From assembly GCF_023343835.1 (NCBI RefSeq), contig NC_064438.1, positions 16,473,077 to 16,537,076 of the forward strand: DNA of 64,000 nucleotides, in the 5' to 3' direction. The stretch is from Lagopus muta (lineage: Eukaryota; Chordata; Aves; Galliformes; Phasianidae). The notes under the pieces were generated by a model that was given only the letters and a program-made list of their open reading frames with translations, made no database searches and was not told the DNA's origin. Below are positions 33,520 through 48,600 of the stretch, piece after piece. The first letter of the stretch is position 1. The number at the start of each line of letters is the position of its first letter. Both the position numbers and the translations under genes were made by a program.

Positions 33520-36500
33520 ATCTTGTTTTCTTTCCTTACGTTATATGGAAGATACGACATAAAGGTACATACAAGCTTTTAAATTATTTATAATTTCCTT
33601 AGTTGTCTGTGGAAAGCAGAGAAACATAAGCATTTTGTTGGCTCTTAGAGAAGCCTTTTCCAAAACTTGTCACATGTGATGCTGCAATATTCATCTAACT
33701 TCATGAACTGTATTTAGCTTCTCCCTGTGTCCGAGCCTATCACTCTCCTGTACCAGTCTGCCAAAGACAACGAGGTGTCTCCCTGGAGCTACAGATGTGA
33801 CTCTCACAGCAAATGCTGAGTATCTTCTATGACATGACACACGGAAATGATTGCATTATCTTTAGAGGTTAGTTCAACACAGATACAATGTGTTTGCCCC
33901 TTACTCAAGAAATTGCTAGAAACATTAACTGTCAGAAGAGCCATCTACCAGATCATATTTCAGATATTTTAATACAACTGAATTTGTAGTGCATGCTTTC
34001 TTTTCCAGCTTCATTAAAACAGAGTTTAGAAATCTGAGTAGACATTTAAAAGATTTTGTTGCTGCCAATTTCATGAACCTTCCTAAAAACATGCTATATT
34101 CTTGCCTGAGATCTAGAAAAACACGAACATCTCAAGAAAGCTGCTTCTGACCTTTTCTATACAAATGGTAGTTCTTATTATTTACCTATTGAAAAGTCAA
34201 CTTAGCTTCTCACTCATTATAGTAACACAGGGCAGCTGCCCCATGCAAAGTTAAATCCATGTACCTCTGTGTAATCCATTTACTTCCATGTGAAGTTAAG
34301 AAATTATCCAGGATTACATAGTCTGATGTTGCTGCCTGATAAATAGGCTGTCACAATTCTGCATTCAATGAAGTTTGTTGATGCCACCTATACAGTACAG
34401 CCGTACTCTAGTAAAGCATTTCACTGAACTGAAGGAAACAATGAATGACACTATACAAATACAAGACTATCCCCGAAAGAGACAAAGTTATGGAAGTGGG
34501 TGAAGTGCAGAGGGACAAAGCAGGGAATGAGCAAGTCCCTGCATAGTATCACTGGCTTTCATAACTAACTGAAATTGAGTGAAAGGCTCCCACCAATTTC
34601 ACTTGATTGCTTAAAACTGACTGCATCAGAAAGGAAAACTTTTCCTCATTGCTTATCCTAGTACTATAATGCAGAAAAGAGCACATTCAAGATGCCATGT
34701 GTAGCTCTGAAAATCTCGCTAGTAGCTCCAATTGCAAGGACGGCTCCATGGAAGAAATTATTTCAACAGCCCATATAGGATCATAGAATGGCTAGGGTTG
34801 AAAAGGACGACAAGGATCATCTAGTTTCAACCCCCCTGCTATGTGCAGGGTCACCAACCACCAGACCAGGCTGCCCAGAGCCACATCCAGCATGGCCTTG
34901 AATATAAATACGGGCCCATGCCATTCCTAAGGGAGCGAGGCACACGTCATATTAACTCAGATTTTCATAAAGAAGGGAGCAGTTAAGCATCACCATTTCC
35001 TGGGCAGCCAGAGCTTGCCACTGCCTGTACCTCTCCCAGCTTATAGATGAGAGGTCACTTCCCAGCTCTCCCCATTTACACTTACTCTATATCTCTTGCT
35101 CTGATGAAGAAGACAGCTGTTAAATGTGCTCATATGCACTTAGAGCAAAGAACAGTTATGTGCAAGTTGCAGAACTGAACAAAGCAGTTCTACAAGACAG
35201 ATGCTCAGTAAAAAGTAGTTTCAAGCTCTAAAGAAACCCAAGTATTTCTTAAATGAAGGAGAAATGATAAAACCTAGAAGTGGCAAAAAGATCTGTCTAT
35301 TCATTTCTACTGAAGACAGAAAAAATAATTTCTGCATAAGATGCATACACATGTGTGTGCACATTATGTATATATGTACATGTAATTGGGAAAAAAACAA
35401 AAAGATCAATAACAATCTTACTCCTAGAGACACAACAGCATTCCCCTTAATTCAGAAAAGTCTGGAAAATGGAAATATTTGCTGCCACTCTGAATTTTAC
35501 AAAGAATAGTGACTAACTAAGCTGTATTAATAATTTGAACGTTATTACTGACTCTGACAATACACAATGTGTACCTTTTCCTTAATTATATCTGCAGTAG
35601 CATGGACAGTTTCCAAATCACGGCAGACCTGCAGCAACCTCTGATGATGATGATGATTATATTCACTGCAGTCAGTATCTCTCAAGAATTGCCTGTTTCT
35701 GCTTTTGACAGTATGTAAATCTTAATAGGCTTCTGAAACAGGCACAAGAGAAAATGTATGCAGTGATGAAGTAAGGCTGGAAGAGCAATATGAAAATGGG
35801 GAAGAATAAACACTAAATAGGAACAGCTTCACAATGTAGTTGTTTTCTGTTTCCCCAGTCCTGTTGGGAGAAGCCCCGCACCAGAGAAACACAGTATTTT
35901 CTTTCATCATAACTCTTTATGAAAAAAATATTTCTGAAGTAGCTACTCTGATTCCGTGTGATTTCTGATCATTTCAAAGGAGCCACTTCTTTCACCATAA
36001 GCATTGCTAATAGGTGACAACTACATACAACACTTGCATCAAATGAATTTAGCTTAAATTGATGCTTTTTCCATCTGCTGTGTTGACAGAACAATCCATA
36101 TGTAGTTGGTGGGCTTTACCTTCATAATCAAAACAATTTGGAGCACCATGTTATTCTTATCAGTTTTGCACATCCTATAATGAAGGAAAACAAATGAGCA
36201 ATTCTTTCTACTCCAAGGCTATCAGCTTGCACTCAGCAATTCAAATATGGTACAGTAAGGAGCAGAAAGTAAAATTTGCAAGTACTTGCATCAGGCAACA
36301 CCCTTTCACCTGCTCAAACCCAAACAGAAGCTGTGGGTGCCCAGTGGCACCTTCTGTCTATGAATTTGGATGCTGCATAATAGCTGTGAAAAGACTAAAA
36401 CCCTTTCTAGATTACTTAGAGAAGCTTACAGAGGATGGTTTGTCTGCTTTTCCTCAGCTGATACATTAAACACCTAATACTGCATCAATGTGAAATATCA

Positions 36501-39500
36501 TATTTTCCCCCAAGACACAAGAAAAGTTGAAAGCTGTAGCACAAATTAAATTCTGTTGCACATAGACTAATTAGAAGCTGACCCCAGTATTCATGAGGTT
36601 TGCCATATGAACAAATTAATAACTATTTAATTCAATATAACAATAAATCCATATCAGATTTGCTGGACCATCCAGATCAAAGAAGAATACATCTTTTGCA
36701 CAATAAATCTACTTCAAAGGCAAACATCTGTGGCTTTCAAAACAGAGAACACAACTTCATTCATGTATTTCAAATACATTTCTTCCATACTGGAAGCCTA
36801 AATACAAAAGATTTTTTTTTCTTTATGGAATAGGAATGCGCAGCTTCAAATCACAGTTTTGTTTCCATGTTCCTTTCAAATGTAAAAACTTCCCCTCCCC
36901 CACATCAATAATGTAATTACAGCTTCATGTTTCTCTTGTTACAAAGAATTGAAACGTTGCACTGCCTTTTACCAGCTTCCTTGCCAGGACAGAATACAGA
37001 GGGATGTGTTTCTAGCTACAGTAATTACCTTAATTTTGTAGGAACACAAGATTGCTGTGTAATCGGCTATTACTAATGCAATTACTCTGAAAAAATGGCT
37101 CACAACAAGATGTGTCAGGGGTGCTTCTACATCAGCACAGATTGTAGTAATTCAATAATGAGTCACATTTGGTCTCTGAAGTGAGTAATACTGACTGGCA
37201 AACATCCACACTATAAAGAAGATACATGAAAGCATCATTTTGGGGGTATGCTTATAGGGTAAGCTACAGGGTTTTGCAAATTCACCATATACCTTTTGCT
37301 CTCCCTAAAATATTAGCAGTATTTCTGTAATTTCTGCTACAGTAGAGGGCTCAGTTCAGAGCCCCATTGTGTTAGGTATTTGCTCAGGATCTGCTGCTTC
37401 TAGCTTGTTGTAAAGACCTGACTAAGATCCCATTTAAGTAAATGGGCTAGATGTTTTATGGACTGAGCCTGAAACAACTGGAAGATTGCAGGAAAAGCAT
37501 AAGTCATCTTGTTATATAGAATGGACAAGAATTCTAAGAAGGTTGTATTCGAGAAGGTCCTTTTCCTTGAAACAAGGCCATGGAAGTTCAGCAAATCTCT
37601 TTCAGGTTCTGCCAGGAAGCCTGCAGCAGAGCTAACAGAACTTAGTTCTCCGAAGTCCTCATGTTTCTCCTTAGCCACAAAGCACAGAGCTCTGTGCTGT
37701 TCACTTTATTAGGAACGTCTAACTACTAGCACATCTCAAAGGGCAGGTCTGATACAGCTTCATTAGTTACTGACTGTGATTGTTAAAAGGAATGATAATA
37801 ACTAAACAAAAAAGTATGCCACAGCAGGTTGCCATGCTGCAACATTTGGAAAAGGACAGCTGTACACAGATGGTCTCCATGCATCCTGTCCTACTGATGA
37901 CATACAGCTCAACAGAATGAGCTGACTTAATGTTGCTTTGCCACATACCAGAAATACAGACATGCCCAAAATACTGAACATACACATAAAGTCTAATTGC
38001 AACAGGTATCACAGTTATTTCTGCCTTTAGAAAAATAATGTTGAAAAAAAAACCAAACCCCCCCCCGCCCCCCAAAAAAAACAAACCAAAGAAAATTCAC
38101 CTAATGGCAGAAGTCAAATTATGACAAATTATGAGTTTTATTGTACAGTAAGATTGCTAACACTGTCAGTGCAGTAAAACATCATGTAAGTCATCTAATT
38201 ATTGTATATGTGTTCGAAGTTTGTCACTTTCAGTAATACTCATTACTTGTTAAGGTACAGATGCCCAGACTTTAGCCAGCTTTAGCCCAGTAGGGTAGAA
38301 GTGTGAGAAACTGCCACATATTGCAGACAAGGGAAAGGCCCAGCCACAATCTGAGCTAACCTAATAGAATAACGTGAGAAGTTTTTAGATGTAAAACACT
38401 GAAAATGTAGAACCAGGAAGTCCCTTTGAGTGAAAAATGAAAATATCGTTAAAAGGCACGGGCTGATTTACTGCAGTCACCAGCAAGGTTGAAACTACCA
38501 AACAAGGATGGAAGAAGAGGAGGAAGAAGGAATGATGGTGAGTATAAAATGGGGACACGCTGTCTATTTGTTTCCTACTGAACAGATCTTTGCCTAACCA
38601 AATCAACCTGGAGCAGCACAATATACCTGCTGTGCTGACCACACTCTGAGGATCCCAGTGCTGTGAGAAGCCTCCGCCTTCACCCAGGAGGTGTCCTTAA
38701 ACTCAGGTTTTGCTCCCTCCTGAGCTACTTCTCAGACATACCTATGCCCACCTACAAACCGTGTTGATCTTGGCTCACTTATTTGAATTCCTGGTTTGAC
38801 TTTGTATTTACCTCATCACTACAGACTTGCCAAGCAACAAGCAGATCATTTTATTAGTCCCAAGAGCTCTCCATGCTGAGGCACCATGCACATTGCTGGT
38901 GTGGACTGTAGGCACAGGGAGGTGGATCTTCAGACACGGTCCCTTGTTGATGATGTGTACAGTTTCAAAGGGCCCACAGAACATCTGCTTTACATTCCCC
39001 AAAGACTTCCCAGCAGTTTGTTGTACATTTCACACACAACTCAAGCGATTCAAAACAAAACTGTGATACAGAAAGAATCAGAGACTGAGAGCATCAACAA
39101 CAACAGATAAGTTTTGGAACTGGCGGAGCATAAAAAATTTCACAGATGGTCCTACATAGATCTACATTATAAAAGAAAATTTTCAGAATTCCCAGTGAAT
39201 TCTGTATCTTACGTGGTTGAAAATTCATTCATGATACCAAAGCGATCAATCTGAGCATGCACAGTTAAACAGAATTTGTATCTCTGGAAAGGGAATACAC
39301 TCCGCTTGCATCTTTCCTCAGCATGTAGCAGTGTTGAGAGGTTCTAAGAATGACATATAAAGGAGAAGAAATATTTTTCTGGGTGCCATTGATGACTAGT
39401 AAAAGCTGTAAAGTATGAGATTAATGCAAGACAAATACAGCATAATATACTATCTCTCATTTTGAAAATCCCCTGAATATGCCAGAACACAGATACCCAA

Positions 39501-39696
39501 ACTCCTGTGCCACACACCTAATTTACTATCCCCATCAAACATGCTTAAATTATGCAATTATTTCTACATAAAAGGGCTACTTCTAAACGCAATGCTGGAC
39601 CATCTTCCCACTGACATTGCATTACATTGTGAGTGTCCAGCCTTTTGGCTTGCCTGGCCACACTGAACTCATCTGCAAAGGTTGCCGCATTCTGCA
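33520..39696. other. Intergenic sequence between SPX2 and TESMIN
   Basis: SPX2 (+) and TESMIN (-) converge on this stretch. Besides a CR1 scrap there are small simple repeats, such as a GAT run near 35643 and C/A homopolymers near 38050. No exon or RNA gene is recognised; the ORFs are short and without motifs. Confidence 0.5.
34778..34915 (-). mobile_element. CR1 LINE 3' end scrap
   Basis: Starts with GGATCATAGAATGGCTAGGG, the complement of a CR1 3' terminus, followed by the complement of the CR1 tail (CCCCCCTGCTATGTGCAGGG, GGCTGCCCAGAGCCACATCC). Confidence 0.88.
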
Positions 39697-40233
39697 AAGG
39701 TTGGTCTGAAAGTAATGCCTCTTAATTATTGCCATGGAAATGGCAAACAATGTAAAGAGTAAAATCGCACGACTAGAGCAAATTCGCAGCTACAAAACTG
39801 TTTTTCAGTACACTCACCACCATTAGGTATGCATTTTCACCAGCAGTGAACAAGAGCCCACATGCCCATGTTTGTAACAATCTGCACCAGCAGAGATGAG
39901 CCACTGCTGCTGTTGCCACTGCTGAAGCACACCATTCACCACCTCCCTGTGCTCACATCCACTGTTTCATCAGCATAGACATTCAGCAAGCATTGATGAA
40001 TTTCAATTTTTTCCATGTGGAGGAAACCAATTCCATACCTTTGCTTCATGTACACTTCGATGTCAGACGCCATTTTGTGAGACTGCTCCTCTGCTGCCAC
40101 CTGTCTCTCAGCAGCAAGATGTAACAGAATGTTGGCAGGAAGGTTCAACCTCTCAAGCCACACCACCAACATCCACCTCTGGCACTGTGGGCCAATGGAA
40201 CAAAATAGAAAGCATTACTTTCAGAGTAGCCTT
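39697..40233 (-). mobile_element. Mariner-type element (Galluhop-like), internally deleted
   Basis: The ends form an imperfect terminal inverted repeat of about 23 bp: AAGGTTGGTCTGAAAGTAAT on the left and, read on the minus strand, AAGGCTACTCTGAAAGTAAT on the right. Between them, on the minus strand, is a mariner transposase N-terminus. At 537 bp it is far shorter than a full mariner of about 1.3 kb, so most of the transposase, including its catalytic part, is missing. It is non-autonomous and old. Confidence 0.8.
39936..40073 (-). pseudogene. Mariner transposase N-terminal remnant
   Basis: From the ATG at 40073 the frame reads MASDIEVYMKQRYGIGFLHM, then IHQCLLNVYADETVDVSTGR and W before a stop. 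The IHxxLxxVYxxxTVDVSTxRxW pattern is the helix-turn-helix DNA-binding part of mariner transposases. The D-D-D catalytic domain is absent. Confidence 0.75.
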
Positions 40234-41915
<1,682 letters not shown>

Positions 41916-41931
41916 ACACACAGAGAATATC

Positions 41932-41937
41932 TTTATT
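41932..41937 (-). terminator. TESMIN: TESMIN polyadenylation signal, predicted
   Basis: AATAAA on the minus strand, about 547 nt after the TESMIN stop. An ATTAAA variant at 42044-42049 is a closer alternative. The 3'UTR would cover about 41915-42483. Confidence 0.5.
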
Positions 41938-42483
41938 CTTTCAAGCTTAAAGCCAAAAATATCCAAGCAAATATTAAACCAGCACAAAACATCTAAAATT
42001 AAAGAGCATTAATTTTTATATAATTTCATATATTTTATATAATTTTAATATATAATCTAAATGACATGGCAGCAATCATAACAATATGGCAGCAATAAGA
42101 GAAATAAGTTGCCAAATCAGAGAAGAAACAACGCTAAATCAGCAGATTTGCCAGCCATCGCTGGAAGTTGAACTGTTTCACAACCAGTAACAACCCAACT
42201 AAGATAGCAACTTCTTTCTCAATGCTTACTGGCTCTCCACTCACATAAACATTCAACAGAGTCATTCTAAGTTAAATTTACTTTAAACTGCAGTCTATGT
42301 AAAGACTGAACAATTGGCCCAGAAAACCCCAAGTTTCACTTACATCAGCATAATTCAGAAAGAATGCAGCTGAGATCAGTGAAATTAGTCCTATGAAAAT
42401 TCAAGGTAAGATCATTTAGATTATGACAGTATATCAGTATTACTACTCATTGACTTTATAATGCATTGAACATTATTCAACTT

Positions 42484-42658
42484 TCAGTCTTTCAATTGCA
42501 CATGTAGGATCTCGGATAAACACCTCCCAAATTCCTTCATGATCATGCGTTCAGCTACACGGACAGAGTAACCTCCTTTTTCTGCCTCTTCAGCTTGCAC
42601 CAGAAGACGAGCACATGTTGCTTTCACATCTTCCAAAGAAACAGATACAGCTGGTTCC
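42484..42658 (-). CDS. TESMIN: TESMIN coding exon 12: conserved C-terminal tail
   Basis: Reads [35 protein letters not shown] and [17 protein letters not shown] to a TGA stop. It is a helical tail shared with LIN54. Acceptor TTTTTCCACGTCAG. Confidence 0.93.
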
Positions 42659-45600
42659 CTGACGTGGAAAAAGAAACTAGGATAAAATATATGCATTTTA
42701 AATACAGAAAATAATTTAAAAGACAAACTGCAAACCTCTTATCCAAGAGCTGGAATGCACAGAGCTGACTCAGACCAGCTGCTCTGTTACAGTGAGACAC
42801 ATCCCTGTAGAAATCTCCATTTTACACTGAATAGTTTTTACTTCCAATGGTTTGCTTCTCAATTTTTCTAATTAATCACATGGAAGACTGTGTTCACACC
42901 AGAGAGTTGATCTCTACAAATGCTGACCAGTAAGTGTAGCAGGGAAAGGTTATACAATAAACAGCTTTTAGTTAAGCCAGCAACAGTCAGATCCTACATC
43001 ATGTGCAAAGAAAGTCTTAGTCAGAATCTAGGAGGTACTAACTGTATCAGATTACTGCTGTTGAAAGAAGTAGAATCAAGTCTCTCAAGGGTTCTCTGAA
43101 TGGCACCTTACCAACAGTTCTTTGAAAAAAGCTCTTGAAACTACCAGTTGTTAACACCGTAACTCCTTGCGCTACATTAATAGCAACACTCACTCCATTG
43201 GAACCATCTGTCCAATCAGCATATTACCCACAGCAGAAATTATTCAAATATTTTCAAAAGAGATCATCAGAATGCTTTTAAAACAGAATTGGCATAAGAA
43301 TTTCAAGGCAGTGGTTAATGCAAAGAAAATACTGAATGCAAACTGAGAATTTAAAAGCCCAGAGTAAATCTCACTAAGATCAAATAAAAGATGCTTTAAT
43401 TAATTTGAACTTTTATTAACAGGTGTTTTTCTTTAGTAAGTCAATGACTAAAAACAACCAACCAAAAATACAACTGCATTACTAAGTATAACATTAGGAT
43501 AGTATGGTCTTCTTGAAAAACATTGCAAGCAAACGGCCAAAGTAAAATTGACAAGTAGCGAGCCGAAGGACGAAGAGATGGAAGGAGGAGCGGTATAAAC
43601 ATGCTCATTAAATGAAATCCACAAACTTTCTAACATACTTCTACGAGCAGTTTTGTAAGGAATAAATGGGAGGCAGGGCATGAAGAGAACTGAGTATGTG
43701 AACAGTACAAAAATAAGTGCTGTTTTTTTAAGCAGAACTCATATCCCTGAACTCTTCATATTATATTCCTAAAGGATAGGAACTGCCTCCCCCTTAGATA
43801 TTTTTTATTTACTTGGAAGGGCAAAAACTATGTGACTTCTTTTATATAAACTGTCTGTCATTTTAGTCACCATTTCTTAGATAAATACAATAGAAATTCA
43901 TTAGTGAATAATGACCCATTACAAATTAAAATCCTTTTGGATGTGGTGCTCAGGGACATGATTCAGCAGAGGACTGTTAGAGTTAGGGTAGTTTGGTTAT
44001 GTTTCGGTTGGACTCAATTATCTTGAAGGCCTTTTTCTAAACGGAGCAGGTTGAAATAAATGAATAACAGCTAACTGAAAAATTAATGAAGTCAGATCAA
44101 TATATTATCTGTTGTATTTCCAAATATTCACCTGTCTTTCTCCAGTTTTGGTGAAGTTTCAAATGTTGTTGTCAAAATTGGGTTATTTTCATCATTATTT
44201 CCAATATCCATGCAGTTTAGTGTGGTCAGCTGGGTTTTTTTACCTGGACTTTCTTCATAATTTTTGCAACCAATGCATTTGCAAATAGAGGAACATGCAA
44301 TCTTTGCCTGGCAAATATAGAATACTTAGAATAAAAATGTATAAAACTTGAATGCAACATAAGCTAAGCAACAACTAGAGGTAAATCTCCAGGACTTATT
44401 CTAGATGCACGTGTCTTGGATACTCCCAGAGAGAGACCATCAGTATCAATGTAAGGAAACAAGTTTGTTCCTTGCAGGAATCCTTTTTGGAGAATGATGA
44501 TTCTCTTTGCTCTGTATATTGGACAAATCAATGCCCCTATAAACTCGTGGTTTGAGCAAAGACTATCTGAGTAGGCAGAAATACATTCCTCTTTTCATCT
44601 GGAGCACAGCACTGGCTGAGAGCTCATAATACTGAACATTTTAACTGATCAACTTCAGCTAGAATTAATTACTTGAAGTCATGAGAAGACATGGCAAGAG
44701 AGAGACTGCTTCCCTTGCATTCAAAAAAAATTTATGATGAACTATTCAAAGAGATGAGTAATTCTTTTTAAAGACTACTGTTTACAGAATACAATGAATG
44801 TGAATGTGATAACCACTGACAGGAAAATCCAACAGACTCACCTCAAAGCACTCACAATAATTCTTGAGACATCCTGAACGCTTGCAGTTACATCCTTTGT
44901 TATGATGAGGTTTAATATCTCCCAGTTTGCTCTGTCCAATCTTTGGTAGAAAAGCTTCTGGGTTTCTATCAAGGCAGACCTAAACCAAAAAGCATTACAT
45001 TAAGAGACATTCAAAGACTGTTTTATAGCATCTGAGTGACTCCCAGTATTTAGCAAAGAAATTCTTGTTTTCACTTGGTGATAAGAGAAACATACGTAAG
45101 TTTCCCAAAGTGTGTGAAGGCAACAATTCAAAGATTCCAGGATTCAGAGCTGAGTGGGATCTACCATGATTTTATGGACTATCCTAACTCCAGCTGGTGA
45201 CCGGTCACAAATGGTGTTCTGCAGGGGGCAGTGCTGGGGCCTGTCCTCTTCAATATCTTTATTGATGACCTGGATGTGGGCATTGAGTGCACTCTCAGTA
45301 AATATGCAGATGACACCAAGTTGGCTGGAGGTGTGGATCTGCCTGGGGGTAGCAAAGCCCTGCAGAGGGATCTAAACAGGCTGGAGAGCTGAGCTAAAGC
45401 CAATGCGGCGAGGTTCAACAAGGCCAAATGCCGGGTCCTGCACTTCGGCCACAACAACCCCAGGCAACGCTACAGACTTAGGGCAGAGTGGCTGGAAGAT
45501 GGTGTAGAAGAAATGGACTTGGGGGTGTTGATTGATGGCTGGCTGAACACGAGCCAGCAGTGTGCCCAGGTGGCCAATAAGGCCAATGGCATCCTGGCTT

Positions 45601-48600
45601 GTATCAGAAACTGTTCCCAGCAGGAACAGGGAAGTGATTGTCCCCCTGTACTCAGCTCTGGTGAGGCTGCATCTCCAGTACTGTGTCCAGTTTTGGGCTT
45701 CCCACTGCAAGAAAGACACTGAGGCCCTGGTTCAAAGAAGGGCAACAAAGCAGATGAGGGGTCTGGAGCACAGGCCTTATGAAGAGTGGCTGAAGGAGCT
45801 GGGATTGTTCAGTTTGGAGAAGAGGAGGCTCAGGGGAGACGTTATTACTCTGTATAACTACCTGAAGGGAGGTTGTAGTGAGCTTGGGGTCAGCCTCTTC
45901 TCTTGTGCAACTGGTGATAGGACTGGAGGGAATGGCTTCAAGCTGCGCCAGGGGAGATTTAGGTTGGACGTTAGGAAATACTGCTTTTATGAAAGAGTGG
46001 TCAGGCACTGGAATGGGCGGCCCAGGGAAGTGGTGCAGTCACCAGCCCTGGAGGTGTTCAAGGAACGGTTGGATTTTGTGTTGAGGGACATGGTTTAGTG
46101 AGAACTATTGGTGATAGGTGGATGGTTGGACTGGGTGATCTTGTAGGTCTTCTCCAACCTTGCTGTTCCTGTAATTCTGTAAATGACCCACACATCTGTT
46201 ATTCTTTTGGGGCTGTTTTTGTCCCTCTGTTGATACTACTTTCATCAGAAACAAAAAGAAAAATGCACCCATCCATATATAGCTATAGACATCTCAGAGT
46301 TATTAACCATATAATGGTCTAATACAAAGCTGATACTCAGAAATCAGCACTGGCTATTCCACTGGACATTAGCTTTTTTCAGGTCCTACTATCTCACTGT
46401 ACAATATTAAAGAGAGGCACAGAAATTGATATGCTTTTCTGAAGGACAAATCTCTCACACACTATCATGATAATATCTGCGGCAGTGAAAGGAGTGCTTG
46501 GACTGCTACAACCTCACCAATTCAACTGCTGAGAAGCATTTGATTTCAAAACCCAGTTGTAGCATATCAATACCAAAAACTACTGAGGCTTTGCCTGGTT
46601 GCATTCAGCAAAATTCAAATTGAATGAACTTCTTGTACGGTCCAGAGATGATGTGAATGATACAAAAGAGATCTGGATAGGTGCACACAAGAAACACTAA
46701 GCCACCAATATATCGTTATTTTAGAGTATCAGTAGGTAGAGATGTTTCTTTTTCACTTTAAATCTTACATAACAGATACATATTAGTATAAAATAAATAA
46801 TTGCCCAGAGTATGCAGTTTGATAACATTCAAAAATTAGCCCCTGTTCAGTATTGCACTAATAAAATCAGCTTCCAAATGTAAAGTCTCACTGCTTCTCA
46901 GAAGTAAAGGGTTCAGTGCTGTTGTGATGAGCACAAGCTTTGCTTTGCTTTGTTGTTTAGTCAACCAGAAAGACTAGCACAGACAACTACCAAGGATCTG
47001 CAAATTAAAATAATAATTCAGAGAATGATAATTTCATAGAATCATAGAATGGTTTGGGTTGAAAAGGGGCTTTAAGATCACCTAGTTTCAGCCCCTGCTA
47101 TAAGCAGGGACAGCTCTCTCTAGACCAGGTTGCTCACAGCCCCATGCAGTCTGGCCTTGAATGCTTACACAGAGGGGGCATCCACAACATCTCTGTACAA
47201 CCTGTTCCAGTGTCTCACCACTCTCACAGTAAAGAATTTCTTCCTAATATCTAGTTTAAATCTACCCTCTTCCAGCTTTAAACCATTTCCCCTTGTCCTG
47301 TTACTACACGGCCTTCTAAAAAGTCCCTCCCCAGCTTTCCTGTAGGCCCTCTCAGGTCCTATACAATGCCCCACAGACCTTCTCTTCTCTGGACTGAAGA
47401 GCCCCAGCTCTCCTCTCTCACTCTGTCCTCATAGGGGAGGTGCTCCAGCCCTCTGATGTGAACATCCTCTGGACCTGTTCCAACAGCTCCATGTCCTTGT
47501 GTGAAGGACACAGAAATGGAAGCAATACTCCAGGTAGGGTCTTATGAGAGCTGAGCAGAGGGGCAGAATCACCTCCCTCAACCTGCTGGTCACACTTCTG
47601 TGCTGTGACCCAGGATACAGTTGGCCTTCTGGGCTGCAAGTGCACATTGCCAGCTCATGCTGAGTTTTTCATCAACCAACATCATCAACCTAATTCTGAC
47701 TTTGGGACACAAATTTTCCTTCAAGTGAAAACATTTTCTGAAATTAAATTTGGAGTTGCACATTTTGTTCCAAGAATGAAAATTATCATTCCATTAATAT
47801 ACTACTAGCTGTAATCAAAAGTATCAGAGGCTCCTTAAAAGTAGATTAAAAGAGAAAAAAGTTATCTTTTATGTAAGAAAAAATATAGCAGCAGCAGTTG
47901 GTGATATTTTGTATAAAAATGACATATTTCAAAGACTGTAACTAGAGGAAAAAAAACTAGTGTATTTTTCATACACAAAGCTGATATTGGTACATACAGT
48001 ATTTTATATTTATTTATTTACCTTAATGGCTTTAAAGCGTTCAGTTTCATGAAGTGGATTGTTGTAGCAATTATTGCAATTGCAGTTGTTGCAAAAGTCA
48101 CCACTGGCAAAGCATTCACAATATCTACAATCAACATATAAACACAACTTCAGAAATGAAAAGATTAACTGGTTTTAAATGTTACTCTACTTCAAGGCAG
48201 AGTTTATAGCTCCTACCCCTCCTCTGTTATTCAATCATATCCAAATATACTCAAAGACCTTCTCTCTAACTCTCATTCATTTTCACATTGTTTTACAAAC
48301 ACCCACTCCACAAACGGATCAAATTTGAATCCTCATGTACGCATCTGTGTGCATTTTATGTATGCATGTAAATACATAATAAGATTCTGCACAATAGTTA
48401 TGTAGATTATTGCTGCACAGAAGTGAGATAGAGAAATGATACTTCAATATACAGCATTTTCATTCTATACATGATTTTCTAGAACAATGCCTTCTAGGTT
48501 CTCTTCATATTTTCCATGGTTTTAATTACATTAGTCATCCACATCTACACCCTGAATTGTGAATTCATGTGATATTAGCTGACATAAACTGTTGATCTTT

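Noticed and set aside
45562-46098. 178-codon ORF, the longest in the window
   Set aside because: It is the end of CR1 ORF2 inside a truncated LINE, not a host gene.
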